DNA of 64,000 nucleotides from Tenodera sinensis (taxonomy: Eukaryota; Arthropoda; Insecta; Mantodea; Mantidae), in assembly GCA_030765045.1 (NCBI GenBank), contig CM060971.1, positions 122,132,680 to 122,196,679 of the forward strand, in the 5' to 3' direction. The position numbers and the translations under genes are program-made. The notes under the pieces are model-generated. The model saw only the letters and a program-made list of their open reading frames with translations. It ran no database searches and was not told the DNA's origin. This document shows positions 45,113-56,803 of this stretch, piece after piece; the stretch's first letter is position 1; each line of letters opens with the position of its first letter.

Positions 45113-45295
45113 TTAACGATGCTGTCAATTGCCAGGATCACATCAGCATCTCCGGTGTGCCGGAATTTCGTCCCACAGGAGTTCTTTTACCTGCCAGTAA
45201 ATCTACTGACATGGAGCTGTCTAGGACGGATTTGAACCCACGACCTTGGGATCAGTAGGCCAGCACCTAACCAACTGAGCCACCCACATGCTTGT
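45113..45295 (-). mobile_element. SINE family Z with tRNA-like head
   Basis: On the minus strand a good A box (TGGCTCAGTTGGTTAGG) and B box (GGTTCAAATCC) precede a body ending CAATTGACAGCATCG. The head is close to a tRNA but lacks a matched acceptor stem, so it is not called as a tRNA gene. It splits a repeat that is continuous near 18130-18360. Confidence 0.7.
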
Positions 45296-46477
45296 GTTTT
45301 GAGTGCCAATGTTGACATCTCCACAGGAGAGGGAAGAGATGAGGAGAGAAATGCTCCCATGAAGTGCATGGAGATTGTTTCATTGTTTCACTTTGTGCAC
45401 CTTGCCTCAATTAAGTGCAGTTTATGGACATTCATACAAATGAGTAACATTTTTTAGGTTCATTCTATACATGTGCAATAAAACAGTGCAATATAGTGTT
45501 AAAAGTGTGGGAAAATCATTTGAAGTGTTTTGGTAAATACACTATTACCTGTGCATTCTTACAGTAGTGTAAACTATTCCCCAAAAACTACTCCTTCTGT
45601 GTATGTGATTTTCCTGCAGTAAAAACATTGCACATTAACAGACTGCCATGATAAGTGCAAGTCTGCAGCAACATAACCAAACAATTCCCACCTCCAGCTA
45701 TGAATTAAACTTTTAACTTTGGTCACACATGGTGCACTGAGTAAGGAAATATTGGTGGGGTCAGTCAGTCTGAGAAGTAGAGGTGAAGCAACCAACTGGT
45801 CAGAGGGAAGATGAGCAAGGTTAAGTCGGCTGGGACCCAGATTGATCACCATTGCCAAATAGGTAAATAAAACCATGACAGGTACATTATTAATCATGAT
45901 ATATGTTCCATAATTGTGTAAAGTATTAAATGTACCTAAGCTTTGCTCACGATGGGACCAAATAAATAAACACATACGCTCACAATTATCTCCAGATTTT
46001 TATAACGCCCTTACTTCAGAGAAGAGATCAAACGAGAATCTAATTCTTGAGCATTCAACATGTAAGTTAAATACTACGGCAAAACTAATATTCAGCGGGA
46101 AAACATAATGCCCAAACATCGTGGTCTCAAAGATCGCACCACGTTAATTAAAAATTAACCCTCGTTAGTACAGAAAAGTGGCAGCACTATACTAAGATAC
46201 TAAAGTAGGAACTCACTTAAATACTCAAGGGCTTGAGAAGTTTTTGAGTTGTTCAGAGCGGAAAAAGGTTAAAAAAACACACACAGACCAGACACATCTG
46301 CGAGAAACAAAGATATTAGTCAGCAGACTGAAACAATACACTTAAAGTTAGTGCCAAATTACAAGCTGGTAGTTATATTTTGGTTGCCCAATGTTCAACG
46401 TGTGGTATGAGAGGACAGGCCCGACAACTTTCCTTTTACCCTTAAAATCAATCAACACATGCGTTTGTTTACTGTAC
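45296..46477. other. Unassigned stretch
   Basis: A 133-codon minus-strand frame at 45574-45975 has no recognised domain. No splice-bounded exon is convincing. Confidence 0.3.
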
Positions 46478-46611
46478 CTTTGTACACTTCCAGAGGAATA
46501 ATAGTAGTTCCGAGTTTCGTTACCACTGAAATGCCCTTGTGCTTGGGTATTTCTTAGATAGTTATAAGGCCTGCGCCTCTCATTTACTTTTTCCTTCGGC
46601 GTTTTCCCCAT
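46478..46611 (-). CDS. Candidate first coding exon of a divergent gene
   Basis: An ATG opens MGKTPKEKVNERRRPYNYLR and continues with polar, Tyr-rich residues (NETRNYYYSSG) to a possible donor AAAG|GTACAG after 134 nt. The frame is not part of any repeat recognised here. Its start lies about 1 kb from the FHA gene start, on the opposite strand, which would suit a shared promoter region. No family is recognised and the downstream exons are not found. Confidence 0.3.
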
Positions 46612-47185
46612 TACTGAAACATAAGTGGAACATTCAACTTTTGTATTTTCTTTGTGCGTGCCCGCACTTTATCTCACTGGCTATCCAGCTGAAATTTCCT
46701 GCATTTGACGTACCTTTAAAAACATACAAATACACAAAGCTTCAATTGTTGTGCCGCTATAGCAAACCTCTTGACTTAAAATGGCGACTGAGAGCAGGGA
46801 TGCCAAAAGAATATAATAGCCAAATACCGAGCTGAAGCAATGTTACAATTTCGCAGTTATCTAATGAGTGCCTTTGAATTTTAACTCATAGATGATTAAT
46901 TGAAATCCTCTTAGTCACGTATTTAGCCCATAAATCCAATTAACTCCTTTACAAAATTACTATATACAATTTGGATGAGGTTGGTCATAACCATCAACGT
47001 AGTACATTCTCCCGCCTGTAAATATATACCAAACTCATCATGTACTGTAATAAAATATAATTGTATTGTATTAGAATTATATTTTTTAAAGCTTGATCTT
47101 TTATATTTATTGCAAATAATGACCTTGTTGCAGTGGTTTCAAATGCGAAACGTTATATAGCTTTGTTCGCGCTGAGTTAAATCAG

Positions 47186-47254
47186 CCAATCACAATCCAG
47201 AGAACTTTTGAATTTTGCATTTGTTCGATAACAAGTCAGCGTGGGGTATATATA
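47186..47254 (+). promoter_or_regulatory. CCAAT box and TATA box upstream of the FHA gene
   Basis: AGCCAATCA (CCAAT core at 47186-47190) is followed 57 bp later by TATATATA (47247-47254). The first ATG of the FHA frame is about 400 bp downstream. A CCAAT/NF-Y site is common in cell-cycle gene promoters, which fits the Ki-67-like call, but the link is inferred. Confidence 0.4.
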
Positions 47255-47654
47255 CGTTGAATAAGTATCAAGAGTATTTCTTTTGAAGTAGATAATAATG
47301 TTTACGATGAATTTATAGCAGTAAGCATTTATGACACCAAATATTTTGAATGTGAATTACATTTTGGACGTATTTCTTTTAGCGGAAGAGCATTGTTATT
47401 TGAATGGGTGTCAAGTACGAAACAGGAAAGTTCGTTAGATGTATAGTTTATGTTTAGTGAAGTTTTGTTTTGAATGATTTTGTTTGTTGGACAATGAAAC
47501 GTTTGTGCTATAGTAGTGAAAGTGGTTAATAGATAAAGAAAGGGGTTTAAGTGACTTAATTCACGTATTTAAAAGGAAACTGAAAAAAAAACAAAAAAAA
47601 AACAAGATTATATGCTATCGGGTACGAAGTACTATTATAGTCGGGAACAGTAGT

Positions 47655-47843
47655 ATGACAAAGACAGATAAAATGACATATGGGTACATTATTATTTTAA
47701 AACGCAACGGAGCTGATGGATCAAGATATCCAGTCACGACTCGATCGTGTGTCATAGGCAGAGATATTACTTGTGACGTACGGATTTTATTACAATCTGT
47801 ATCTGAACAGCATTGTTCCATAGTATCTACAGGTTTCGGACCG
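47655..47843 (+). CDS. FHA-domain protein, Ki-67-like, exon 1
   Basis: The 63-codon exon starts at ATG (a second in-frame ATG is at 47673) and ends at a consensus donor CCG|GTAAGT in phase 0. After the second Met the protein reads MTYGYIIILKRNGADGSRYP. It then has VIGRDITCDVRI (the FHA Gly-Arg pair) and SVSEQHCSI (the Ser-x-x-His that binds phosphothreonine). The order and the N-terminal position of the domain are those of Ki-67, a nuclear chromosome-periphery protein of dividing cells; its FHA domain binds phosphorylated partners. Other FHA proteins are possible but less similar. The rest of the domain is in exon 2. Confidence 0.7.
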
Positions 47844-49650
47844 GTAAGTATAACATGCGCCTAGAAAATGCCAAATAAGCCATGTAGTAATGGATATATT
47901 GCAGTCTGTTAATAAAATGTGAACATTAACATGTGGCCAAGTCGCTCTTAAATTAAACTTTGCATGACATTTTAACATAAAATTGTGACTAAATTCATTC
48001 AGATTAAGGTAGGAATGCATTACAATGTTTGTGCGACAGTTAAAAATAATACAAAATTTATATCCATTCATTAGGAATGCTAAATGCCCCCAAATATTTG
48101 ACACGAAATTATTCTTTTACAAAACGGAACGGTTCTTTATTGACAATTGTGTTGGACATATTTGTTACTCATTGTGTAGAATCCGTGGTTAATGTATGGG
48201 CAAAGCACTGCCATCCACCCTGTACATGTGAGTATTTTTATACACCTTTAGCATCCATAGATGTATTACTTATTTAGTTCTTTTAAATGATCAAAACAGA
48301 GAAAGGATCATATGCACGTTACATGAATGCACATTAATTTGTTTCTTTCATAGGAACACACAGCAACATGCATCAATAAAATGATACATTTGTCATTGAA
48401 CTTTAAGGCTATGTTGGCAGATTTTTGCCTTTGGAACAACAATTGCTTTGCACTGGCTTACAGTGTATTAATCTTTGGATTTCTATTACATTAAATTTGA
48501 ACTCCCATTCATACTTCCAAGGTCTAGGGAGACTGGGAAATAATACGTTGTGACAAAATGGCAAAAGTCCAGTCCAGTTACATTTTTGTCAGTTTATTTT
48601 CTTCTAAAGATCTTGCACCAATACAGTTGTCTTTTACTGATGTTAACACAGTCTACAGCCTTTCATCATATTACAACTCACAACTGTTTACTTCTCATAA
48701 CCTTGACTCACTCCTTTCACTGTCTTTCTTCACTGTCTCTGTCTCTCATACACTAACTGACGATACAATCATTCAACACTCATAACTGCTTTGCAATTTT
48801 CCTTCATGATGCAACGACACTTGCTGAAACTAAGAAGTGACTCGTCCACGACTCTGCTCATTGTCTTCACCACTGAACTTCTACCAATACACTGACTGCT
48901 GAGCGCTTCTCGAATACTCTGGAAGTTTTTAAGGAATGGGACAAGAGAAGTAATGCTGGGAGATGTCACATGAATTGAAGCAATGGTGGGGGGAACCAGC
49001 TTGCTATGTTGGTTGAGATTTTCCCTTGCGGTGTCAGCATTGGATGTGCACACAATTGTTGACCTTGCAAGCAGTGGCCACCTCACATTCAATACAATTA
49101 GCTATTAACATAACGAGACAGTTATTGCAACACTGTACCTTCATATGTAAAGTTATTACAAGTACGTGTGGACTCGATGTATGCATTATGCATTTGTTCA
49201 GCACCATCTTTATGAGCACAAATTCACATAATGATAAATTTGAAACTATGGCTCACTGTTCAATAAAAAACATACGTGCACACGAACAGTTTTAACAGGG
49301 GAAAAGAAAGATGACATTGGTGTGAATGTTGAACAGTCAGTCACTGAATAAATCCCTCACAACACGTGGGGGTTTCGGTTTCATCTGCACACATTTTCCA
49401 CATTTTGTATGGGTTAGACTGAAAGAAAGTGTATCAAACACATTGTAGGAACTAATCGGAAGCATTACACTGGCAGAACTCGCTCATGTCAGGCAGAATA
49501 TGCTTGCCAGATGCAATAACCACAAAGGTCAATCCAGCATCTTTTATAAGGTAAGATTGTATACACGCTTAAAGCCGTACATAACCTATATTCGACTGAG
49601 CTAACTGCCATAGCACAGAGCACAAACACTGTGCTTGCAGTCTTGGTTTT
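47844..49650. other. FHA gene intron 1, 5' part
   Basis: Non-coding, with no exon or element recognised. Frames here lack splice support. Confidence 0.4.
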
Positions 49651-52600
49651 GGTAAATCTTTACAAAATCGGCCGCTCGAGAAAACGAATGAAATATATTG
49701 CAATGGATGCAGTTTTTATTGCTGATCACAATTATGAAAGTTTTATTTGGCGGTCAAGCTTCATTTTTGATTTATGAGCAAATTCTGTACACATGATGCA
49801 GTGGTTTTATTTCGCTTATGCGGCGGATATTTAGCAAATGTTTATAAACGAGTATAATATATGCTAGAATGATTAATGTACTTACGTTGAAATTGTTGCA
49901 TAAAAACTGCCCAAGTTGTAAATATTTCAATAACACAGGGCCCTGTTACCACACTCATATACATACACTAACCTAGTCTAACACTGGCAACATTACGATG
50001 ACACAGGGCCCTGTTACCACACTCATATACATACACTAACCTAGTCTAACACTGGCAACATTACGATAACACAGGGCCCTGTTACCACACTCATATACAT
50101 ACACTAACCTAATCTAACACTGGCAACATTACAATAACACAGGGCCCTGTTACCACACTCATATACATACACTAACCTAGTCTAACACTGGCAACATTAC
50201 GATAACACAGGGCCCTGTTACCACACTCATATACATACACTAACCTAGTCTAACACTGGCAACATTACGATAACACAGGGCCCTGTTACCACACTCATAT
50301 ACATACACTACCCTAGCCTAACACTGGCAACATTACGATAACACAGGGCCCTGTTACCACACTCATATACATACACTAACCTAATCTAACACTGGCAACA
50401 TTACAATAACACAGGGCCCTGTTACCACACTCATATACATACACTAACCTAGTCTAACACTGGCAACATTACGATAACACAGGGCCCTGTTACCACACTC
50501 ATATACACACTAACCTAATCTAACACTGGCAACATTACGATAACACAGGACCCTGTTACCACACTCATATACACACACTAACCTAACACAGGACCCTGTT
50601 ACCACACTCATATACACACTAACCTAGTCTAACACTGGCAACATTACGATAACACAGGACCCTGTTACCACACTCATATACATACACTAACCTAATCTAA
50701 CACTGGCAACATTACAATAACACAGGGCCCTGTTACCACACTCATATACACACACTAACCTAACACAGGACCCTGTTACCACACTCATATACATACACTA
50801 ACCTAACACAGGACCCTGTTACCACACTCATATACATACATTAACCTAACACAGGACCCTGTCACCACACTCGTATACATACATTAACCTAACACAGGAC
50901 CCTGTTACCACACTCATATACACACACTAACCTAACACAGGACCCTGTTACCACACTCATATACATACACTAACCTAACACAGGACCCTGTTACCACACT
51001 CATATACATACATTAACCTAACACAGGACCCTGTCACCACACTCGTATACATACATTAACCTAACACAGGACCCTGTTACCACACTCATATACACACACT
51101 AACCTAACACAGGACCCTGTCACCACACTCGTATACATACATTAACCTAACACAGGACCCTGTTACCACACTCATATACATACACTAACCTAACACAGGA
51201 CCCTGTTACCACACTCATATACATACATTAACCTAACACAGGACCCTGTTACCACACTCATATACATACACTAACCTAACACAGGACCCTGTTACCACAC
51301 TCATATACACACACTAACCTAACACAGGACCCTGTTACCACACTCATATACATACATTAACCTAACACAGGACCCTGTTACCACACTCATATACACACAC
51401 TAACCTAACACAGGACCCTGATACCACACTCGTATACATACATTAACCTAACACAGGACCCTGTTACCACACTCATATACATACACTAACCTAACACAGG
51501 ACCCTGTTACCACACTCATATACACACACTAAACTAACACAGGACCCAGTTACCACACTCATATACACACACTAACCTAACACAGGACCCTGTTACCACA
51601 CTCATATACATACACTAACCTAACACAGGACCCAGTTACTACACTCATATACATACACTAACCTAACACAGGACCCTGTTACCACACTCATATACATACA
51701 CTAACCTAACACTGGCAACAATTCGATAACACAGGACCCTGTTACCACACTCATATACATACACTAACCTAACACTGGCAACAATTCGATAACACAGGAC
51801 CCTGTTACCACACTCATATACATACACTAACCTAACACTGGCAACAATTCGATAACACAGGACCTTGTTACCACACTCATATACATACACTAACCTAACA
51901 CTGGCAACATTTCGATAACACAGGACCCTGTTACCACACTCATATACATACACTAACCTAACACTGGCAACAATTCGATAACACCGGACCCTGTTACCAC
52001 ACTCATATACATACACTAACCTAACACTGGCAACAATTCGATAACACAGGACCCTGTTACCACACTCATATACATACACTAACCTAACACTGGCAACAAT
52101 TCGATAACACAGGACCCTGTTACCACACTCATATACATACACTAACCTAACACTGGCAACATTTCGATCACACAGGACCCTGTTAGCGCACTCATATACA
52201 TACACTAACCTAACACTGGCCACATTTCGATAACACAGGACCCTGTTACCACACTCATATACATACACTAACCTAACACTGGCAACATTTCGATAACACA
52301 GGACCCTGTTAGCGCACTCATATACATACACTAACCTAACACTGGCCACATTTCGATCACACAGGACCCTGTTACCACACTCATATACATACACTAACCT
52401 AACACTGGCCACATTTCGATAACACAGGACCCTGTTACCACACTCATATACATACACTAACCTAACACTGGCAACATTTCGATAACACAGGACCCTGTTA
52501 GCGCACTCATATACATACACTAACCTAACACTGGCCACATTTCGATAACACAGGACCCTGTTACCACACTCATATACATACACTAACCTAACACTGGCCA

Positions 52601-53413
52601 CATTTCGATAACACAGGACCCTGTTACCACACTGATATACATACACTAACCTAACACTGGCAACATTTCGATAACACAGGACCCTGTTACCACACTCATA
52701 TACATACACTACCTAACACTGGCAACATTTCGATAACACAGGACCCTGTTAGCGCACTCATATACATACACTAACCTAACACTGGCCACATTTCGATCAC
52801 ACAGGACCCTGTTACCACACTCATATACATACACTAACCTAACACTGGCCACATTTCGATAACACAGGACCCTGTTACCACACTCATATACATACACTAA
52901 CCTAACACTGGCAACATTTCGATAACACAGGACCCTGTTAGCGCACTCATATACATACACTAACCTAACACTGGCCACATTTCGATAACACAGGACCCTG
53001 TTACCACACTCATATACATACACTAATCTAAGACTGGCCACATTTCGATAACACAGGACCCTGTTACCACACTCATATACATACACTAACCTAGTCTAAC
53101 ACTGGCAACATTTCGATAACACAGGACCCTGTTACCACACTCATATACATACACTAACCTAACACTGGCCACATTTCGATAACACAGGACCCTGTTACCA
53201 CACTCATATACACACACTAATCTAAGACTGGCCACATTTCGATAACGGAGGACCCTGTTACCACACTCGTATACATACATTAACCTAACACGGGCAAAAC
53301 AAAGCTTGACTGCCAAATAAAACTTTCAAAATCGTAATCAGCAATAAAAAACTGCATCCATTGCACTATATTTCATTTGTTTTCTCAAGTGGCCAATTTT
53401 GTAAACAATTACC
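49651..53413. mobile_element. TIR element filled with a minisatellite (hAT-like 8-bp TSD)
   Basis: The left TIR (49651-49761) and right TIR (53302-53413) are 111-112 bp and nearly perfect, starting GGTAA. An 8-bp TSD, TTGGTTTT, lies at 49643-49650. On the right it lies at 53414-53420, split by a later insertion, and completes at 53551-53558. Between the TIRs are about 165 bp of unique sequence and a 3.4-kb tandem array. No transposase is present. The 8-bp TSD suggests hAT, although the TIR ends are not the usual hAT consensus. It sits in the FHA gene intron. Confidence 0.8.
49925..53290 (+). repeat. Minisatellite with three unit lengths: 68, 43 and 63 bp
   Basis: All units contain ACCCTGTTACCACACTCATA. 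The 68-bp type (49925 to about 50570) has CTAGTCTAACACTGGCAACA and the palindrome ACAGGGCCCTGT. The 43-bp type (about 50570-51660) lacks the CACTGGCAAC segment, with a few longer units mixed in. The 63-bp type (51660-53290) has it but lacks GTCTA. The 63-bp zone is open on the minus strand only because 63 is a multiple of 3. Confidence 0.95.
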
Positions 53414-53420
53414 TTGGTTT

Positions 53421-53543
53421 AAGAGGTAGAACTGGAACTTAAAAATTCAATGCCACAACTGGGATTTGAACCACAGACCTTCGCACACACGGCTTGTGTG
53501 TTTAAAAACACCAACAGTAAGTTTGTTGGCATAAATAAATAAT
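53421..53543 (+). mobile_element. Short chimeric retroposon, copy 2
   Basis: Bounded by a 14-bp TSD, AATTACCTTGGTTT (53407-53420 and 53544-53557), and ending in an ATAAATAAATAAT tail. Its first 60 bp is antisense SINE Y body including a B box. Its last 55 bp matches the 3' part of copy 1 at 37083-37173. It landed on the edge of the TIR element. Confidence 0.8.
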
Positions 53544-53557
53544 AATTACCTTGGTTT

Positions 53558-54089
53558 TTATGGGAGATCCTATACCTATTTTACAATCAGTGAAAATTGT
53601 TCTTTACCTCCCAGGTACAAGTATTGGTGCACTTGGGGTCCTGAGCCATTTACTAGTGACGTTCCTTAGTAGTGTCTTCCTGTTATTGTTATACTTAGGT
53701 TAACCATTAGAGTTAGAAACTGCTGTCCCACGGTCTTGGTGCAGCTTCCAACGTGTGTGCTCTCCAGAGGTTGAGTGGACCCTCCTCACTGCACTAGGTA
53801 CAGAGCTGTTCCATTGTTGTGTACACTCACGTAGCTCCCAGCGGCTGTATATTACCACAAGTCCCCTGAATCCACACTAATTCCGTTGAGGCCTATAATG
53901 GGGATCTACCAGTGGTAGAGGCATTAAATTGGGCCTGTCTTTGGTGAGCATGTAGTGACAAATAGAGGATAACTTCTCTGAAGTCTGTGCTTGAGACTGG
54001 AATATTTAGGTATCATTATTTAATCCCCCGGGTGGCAGGCTGATGCCAACAGTTCCGAAAGAGGGACCTAACAATCAATCTCCTTAAAC
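53558..54089. other. Intron stretch, no recognised feature
   Basis: Possibly the 5' part of the LINE remnant that follows; nothing specific is seen. Confidence 0.3.
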
Positions 54090-55195
54090 ACCTTGCTTCC
54101 TGTTATGCAGCAAAAAGACGGTGACCAACCTGAGCCCACTATATATTAGAAAAGAGCTTGATTGAATCTGTGGTCCAGTTAAGAATGCCATACGATATAA
54201 GGATGGCACATTGTTAGAAGAAGTCACTCAAGATGGACAAAGGTCAGTCTCTTGGGTTCATACTGCATCAAAGTGGAGAAATATAAGACCCTGAACATTT
54301 GTCTACTTTCAGTTTGGACGGCCTCTCCGGTGAGGACATTGTGAACTGCCTGTTTAGACCAAGGTGTTATTGCTGCATTCCATTTAATAGGAGAAAGGGA
54401 ACTTTGCATACAGTTTCTCTTATGTTTGAATGTACCATACTCTTACAATGCGTCTTATTGGATACAAACGAGTGACAGCTTGTCTTTGTCCTGAGACTGA
54501 TGTGGTATTGTCGCTGCCAGTAACGTTGCACCAGCTCCCTGTTCTCGTTGCGGCTCCTTGTGCACACAAGACTGCACTTGTGTCAATTATGGAGATGCAC
54601 ACTCGTTGAACTCTTGCAATTGCCCATCCTTGGCAATCCAGTAGCTTTGGGTAAAGGAACACCTTACCTTTATACACACCTGCCACGTTTAGGTATCCAG
54701 CAGCTGTCCTGAAACAGGACACAGTTGTCCAGACATACCCCAGTTCACTCGCTTGGGTTTCCCTGGGAGTCCAGACTGACTCATCTGATGAGCACGTTTT
54801 TCCACTGCTTGCAGTTCGACCCCAGACAATTACCTGCTGACTGACATTGTTCCAGACATAAACCTTGGGCGAGCAGTTGCACATCCTTTGTGAAGTCCTA
54901 GTCTTGCTCCATGAGCCGCAGGGGATCTTCAGACTCCTGGACTCCCAGCAGTCACCTTCAGTTGTCTGTCTACAAGAAACCCATTTACATCCTAATCACA
55001 CTTTACATGTTCATGACATTTTGGCATTTAGAACTGACGCTGCAGCTGATTGGCAAGAGAGCCATGTCAGCACATATCTCCACCGTCAGTATACCACTCT
55101 GCACGCTGCTGCAGCTGCAGAGCCTGTTTCTCTATTTGCCACTGCTCAGTGTCATACAAGAGTGATATTCAGGCCCTTTTGGCACAGTTTATAGC
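54090..55195 (+). pseudogene. LINE ORF1 and endonuclease start, degraded
   Basis: 54120-54870 reads, across shifted frames, VKNAIRYKDGTLLEEVTQDGQ, SLNSCNCP-like and CSRCGSLCTQDC pieces. This resembles an RNA-binding ORF1 with Cys-rich knuckles. 54865-55194 then reads FRLLDSQQSPSVVCLQETHL and HVHDILAFRTDAAADW, the start of an AP-type endonuclease with its catalytic Glu in QETHL. It has many stops and shifts, and no reverse transcriptase follows. It is a different family from LINE A, B and C. Confidence 0.6.
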
Positions 55196-55307
55196 ACAAT
55201 AAACATGGCAATCTTCCTGCTATTGTGACTGCCAACCTTCTGCTGCTCTATAAACAGCTATTTCCTTCTATAGTTAATGGATCAATAAACTATTGAAGTC
55301 TCAAAGG

Positions 55308-55412
55308 TAGAATTGGTACTGAAAAATTCAATGCCACGGCTGGGATTTGAACCACAGACCCTTCACTTACCAGGCAAGTGCTCTAACCATTAAGTTACTC
55401 TGACAGCTTGCC
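55308..55412 (-). mobile_element. tRNA-derived SINE, family Y
   Basis: Minus-strand A box TAACTTAATGGTTAGAGCA and B box GGTTCAAATCCCAGCC, followed by a body ending near GGTAGAATTGG on the plus strand. Same family as 11842-11945. Confidence 0.7.
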
Positions 55413-55632
55413 AGAATGACAGTAAATTTTCCAACCAATTTGTATTTCTCCTGGTAAACCACAAAGGCGGTCTCACAACAGAGACAATTACCCCAATGGT
55501 GACTAAAAGTACTTCATCCTGGGATTAAATAACCTTCAGATGGTAATTGTGATTTATTTAAGCCAACCTGTGAAACATTGCCCACACAATGTGAAGTGGA
55601 GAAGCTGTGCTACATTGTTTTGTTGTTTTCAG

Positions 55633-55739
55633 TCAAAGCTGAGAGATCTGAGCAGTGGAATGACGTCGCTGAATGGTATTCCCATTGACCAGAGTGAAGT
55701 TGGTCTGCAGCATGGCGACATAATCACCACTGGCGACAG
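55633..55739 (+). CDS. FHA-domain protein, Ki-67-like, exon 2
   Basis: A polypyrimidine acceptor (TTGTTGTTTTCAG) opens a 107-nt exon that joins exon 1 in phase 0 and ends at GACAG|GTATGT in phase 2. It reads SKLRDLSSGMTSLNGIPIDQ and HGDIITTGDR. The LNG block is the FHA Asn-Gly pair and HGDIIT is the conserved late strand, so exons 1 and 2 together give a nearly complete domain of about 95 residues. That the two exons meet in phase across 7.8 kb supports both borders. The domain's last strand must come from exon 3. Confidence 0.7.
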
Positions 55740-55869
55740 GTATGTATAGTAGCACATGGTTATGGTGAAACCATTGTGCATTGTTGCCAATTACAGCAGG
55801 TTATTTAATGATTGGTAACCCTGTTCAATATATGATGGTACCCCACATTTTTTTAAAGGATATATATCT

Positions 55870-56131
55870 CTGACAGGTGTGGTCCTCCAGACATTCTGGG
55901 GATTGCGAGAGCGATGTAACCGCCAAAACATAACAAAATGGTGCTCTCTAAAAAGTGGTTACTATTACTGCTATTGTTCTCTTCTATATTGGAGAGTAAG
56001 AGGATTAATAACTTCATTGTGATTTTATTTTGTATGCCTTCAAAATGACAGGTCCTATGACATAGTGCAATGCACACTGTATGATTATAAAGGACGAATT
56101 GTCAGATATCCAGCATTAGCTAACAACAACA
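55870..56131 (+). mobile_element. SINE L copy, interrupted
   Basis: The head at 55870-56000 matches 31735-31860. The LINE A-like tail resumes at about 56088 with ATTGTCAGATATCC and ends GCATTAGCTAAC plus AACAAC. About 85 bp between them are not in the other copies. Confidence 0.7.
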
Positions 56132-56268
56132 TATTCTTGCATGCCTGTGAAGTTTCAAACATTCTGGTAGATGGAACAGCCTCCAAATGGCGTGTACATA
56201 GAGCTCCTTACAAGCAACATGCTATGGAAAAAGAAACCACTGTGAATATGTTATTGGAGCATATTTGA
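56052..56268 (+). CDS. Weak candidate FHA gene exon 3
   Basis: An acceptor-like AAAATGACAG precedes a frame that continues exon 2 in phase and completes Arg. It reads SYDIVQCTLYDYKGR, then translates the SINE L tail and stops at 56266-56268. The Arg-Ser-Tyr start is compatible with the end of an FHA domain, but the rest has no FHA character and the tail is mobile-element DNA. It could be an exonised insert or chance. Confidence 0.2.
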
Positions 56269-56803
56269 AGAGCATGCAATTTTTTGGTTCAGTATCACAG
56301 TTTTCACTGCTAAGAATCATTCGTATATTCTTTTAATTGTTATAAGTCGCTATTGTGTTGAAGACTGCTCCCATTTTTCTCTTACTCATTGACCTGCATC
56401 ACCTGGAACAACTTTATCCTCAACTTGCAGTGAATTTAGCAGTGTTTTATTTCTCTCCAAGACATTTAATGGCATCTGAAGCACAGAATAGTGAGCAAAG
56501 CAAATTTAAGTAATGTACAACATGTTATGAACCCATAAGATGCACAATTGCTGTATATCAAGCATTTTAATCCAATTTTTCAATAAAATGCTTGGGAAAA
56601 ATGGAAATAGACATTGTGTGCTAAAATAGGCACATTGAACTTTATAAACAACAGCTTCAAGGGTAAATAGTTGAACTAAAATTAAGTGATTGAGGATAGG
56701 CATTTTGTCTAAGATATAGTCTCTAGTAATGACATGGTTGATAGGAGTACATAAAGTTAAATGCAGAAACAGAGCATGATAGTCGGCCACACTCGGAATA
56801 TCC
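56269..56803. other. Non-coding stretch
   Basis: AT-rich and without a recognised feature. Confidence 0.3.

Noticed and set aside
45225..45291. Functional tRNA gene on the minus strand
   Set aside because: A and B boxes are good but no matched acceptor stem is seen, and the sequence continues into a SINE body present elsewhere. The heads at 11842, 40530, 55340 and 62840 were rejected for the same reason.
45574..45975. 133-codon minus-strand frame
   Set aside because: No domain, no splice or promoter support; could be an unrecognised repeat.
51663..53316. Minus-strand frames with repeated VYVYECGNRVLCYRNVAS
   Set aside because: Translation of the 63-bp minisatellite; open only by arithmetic.
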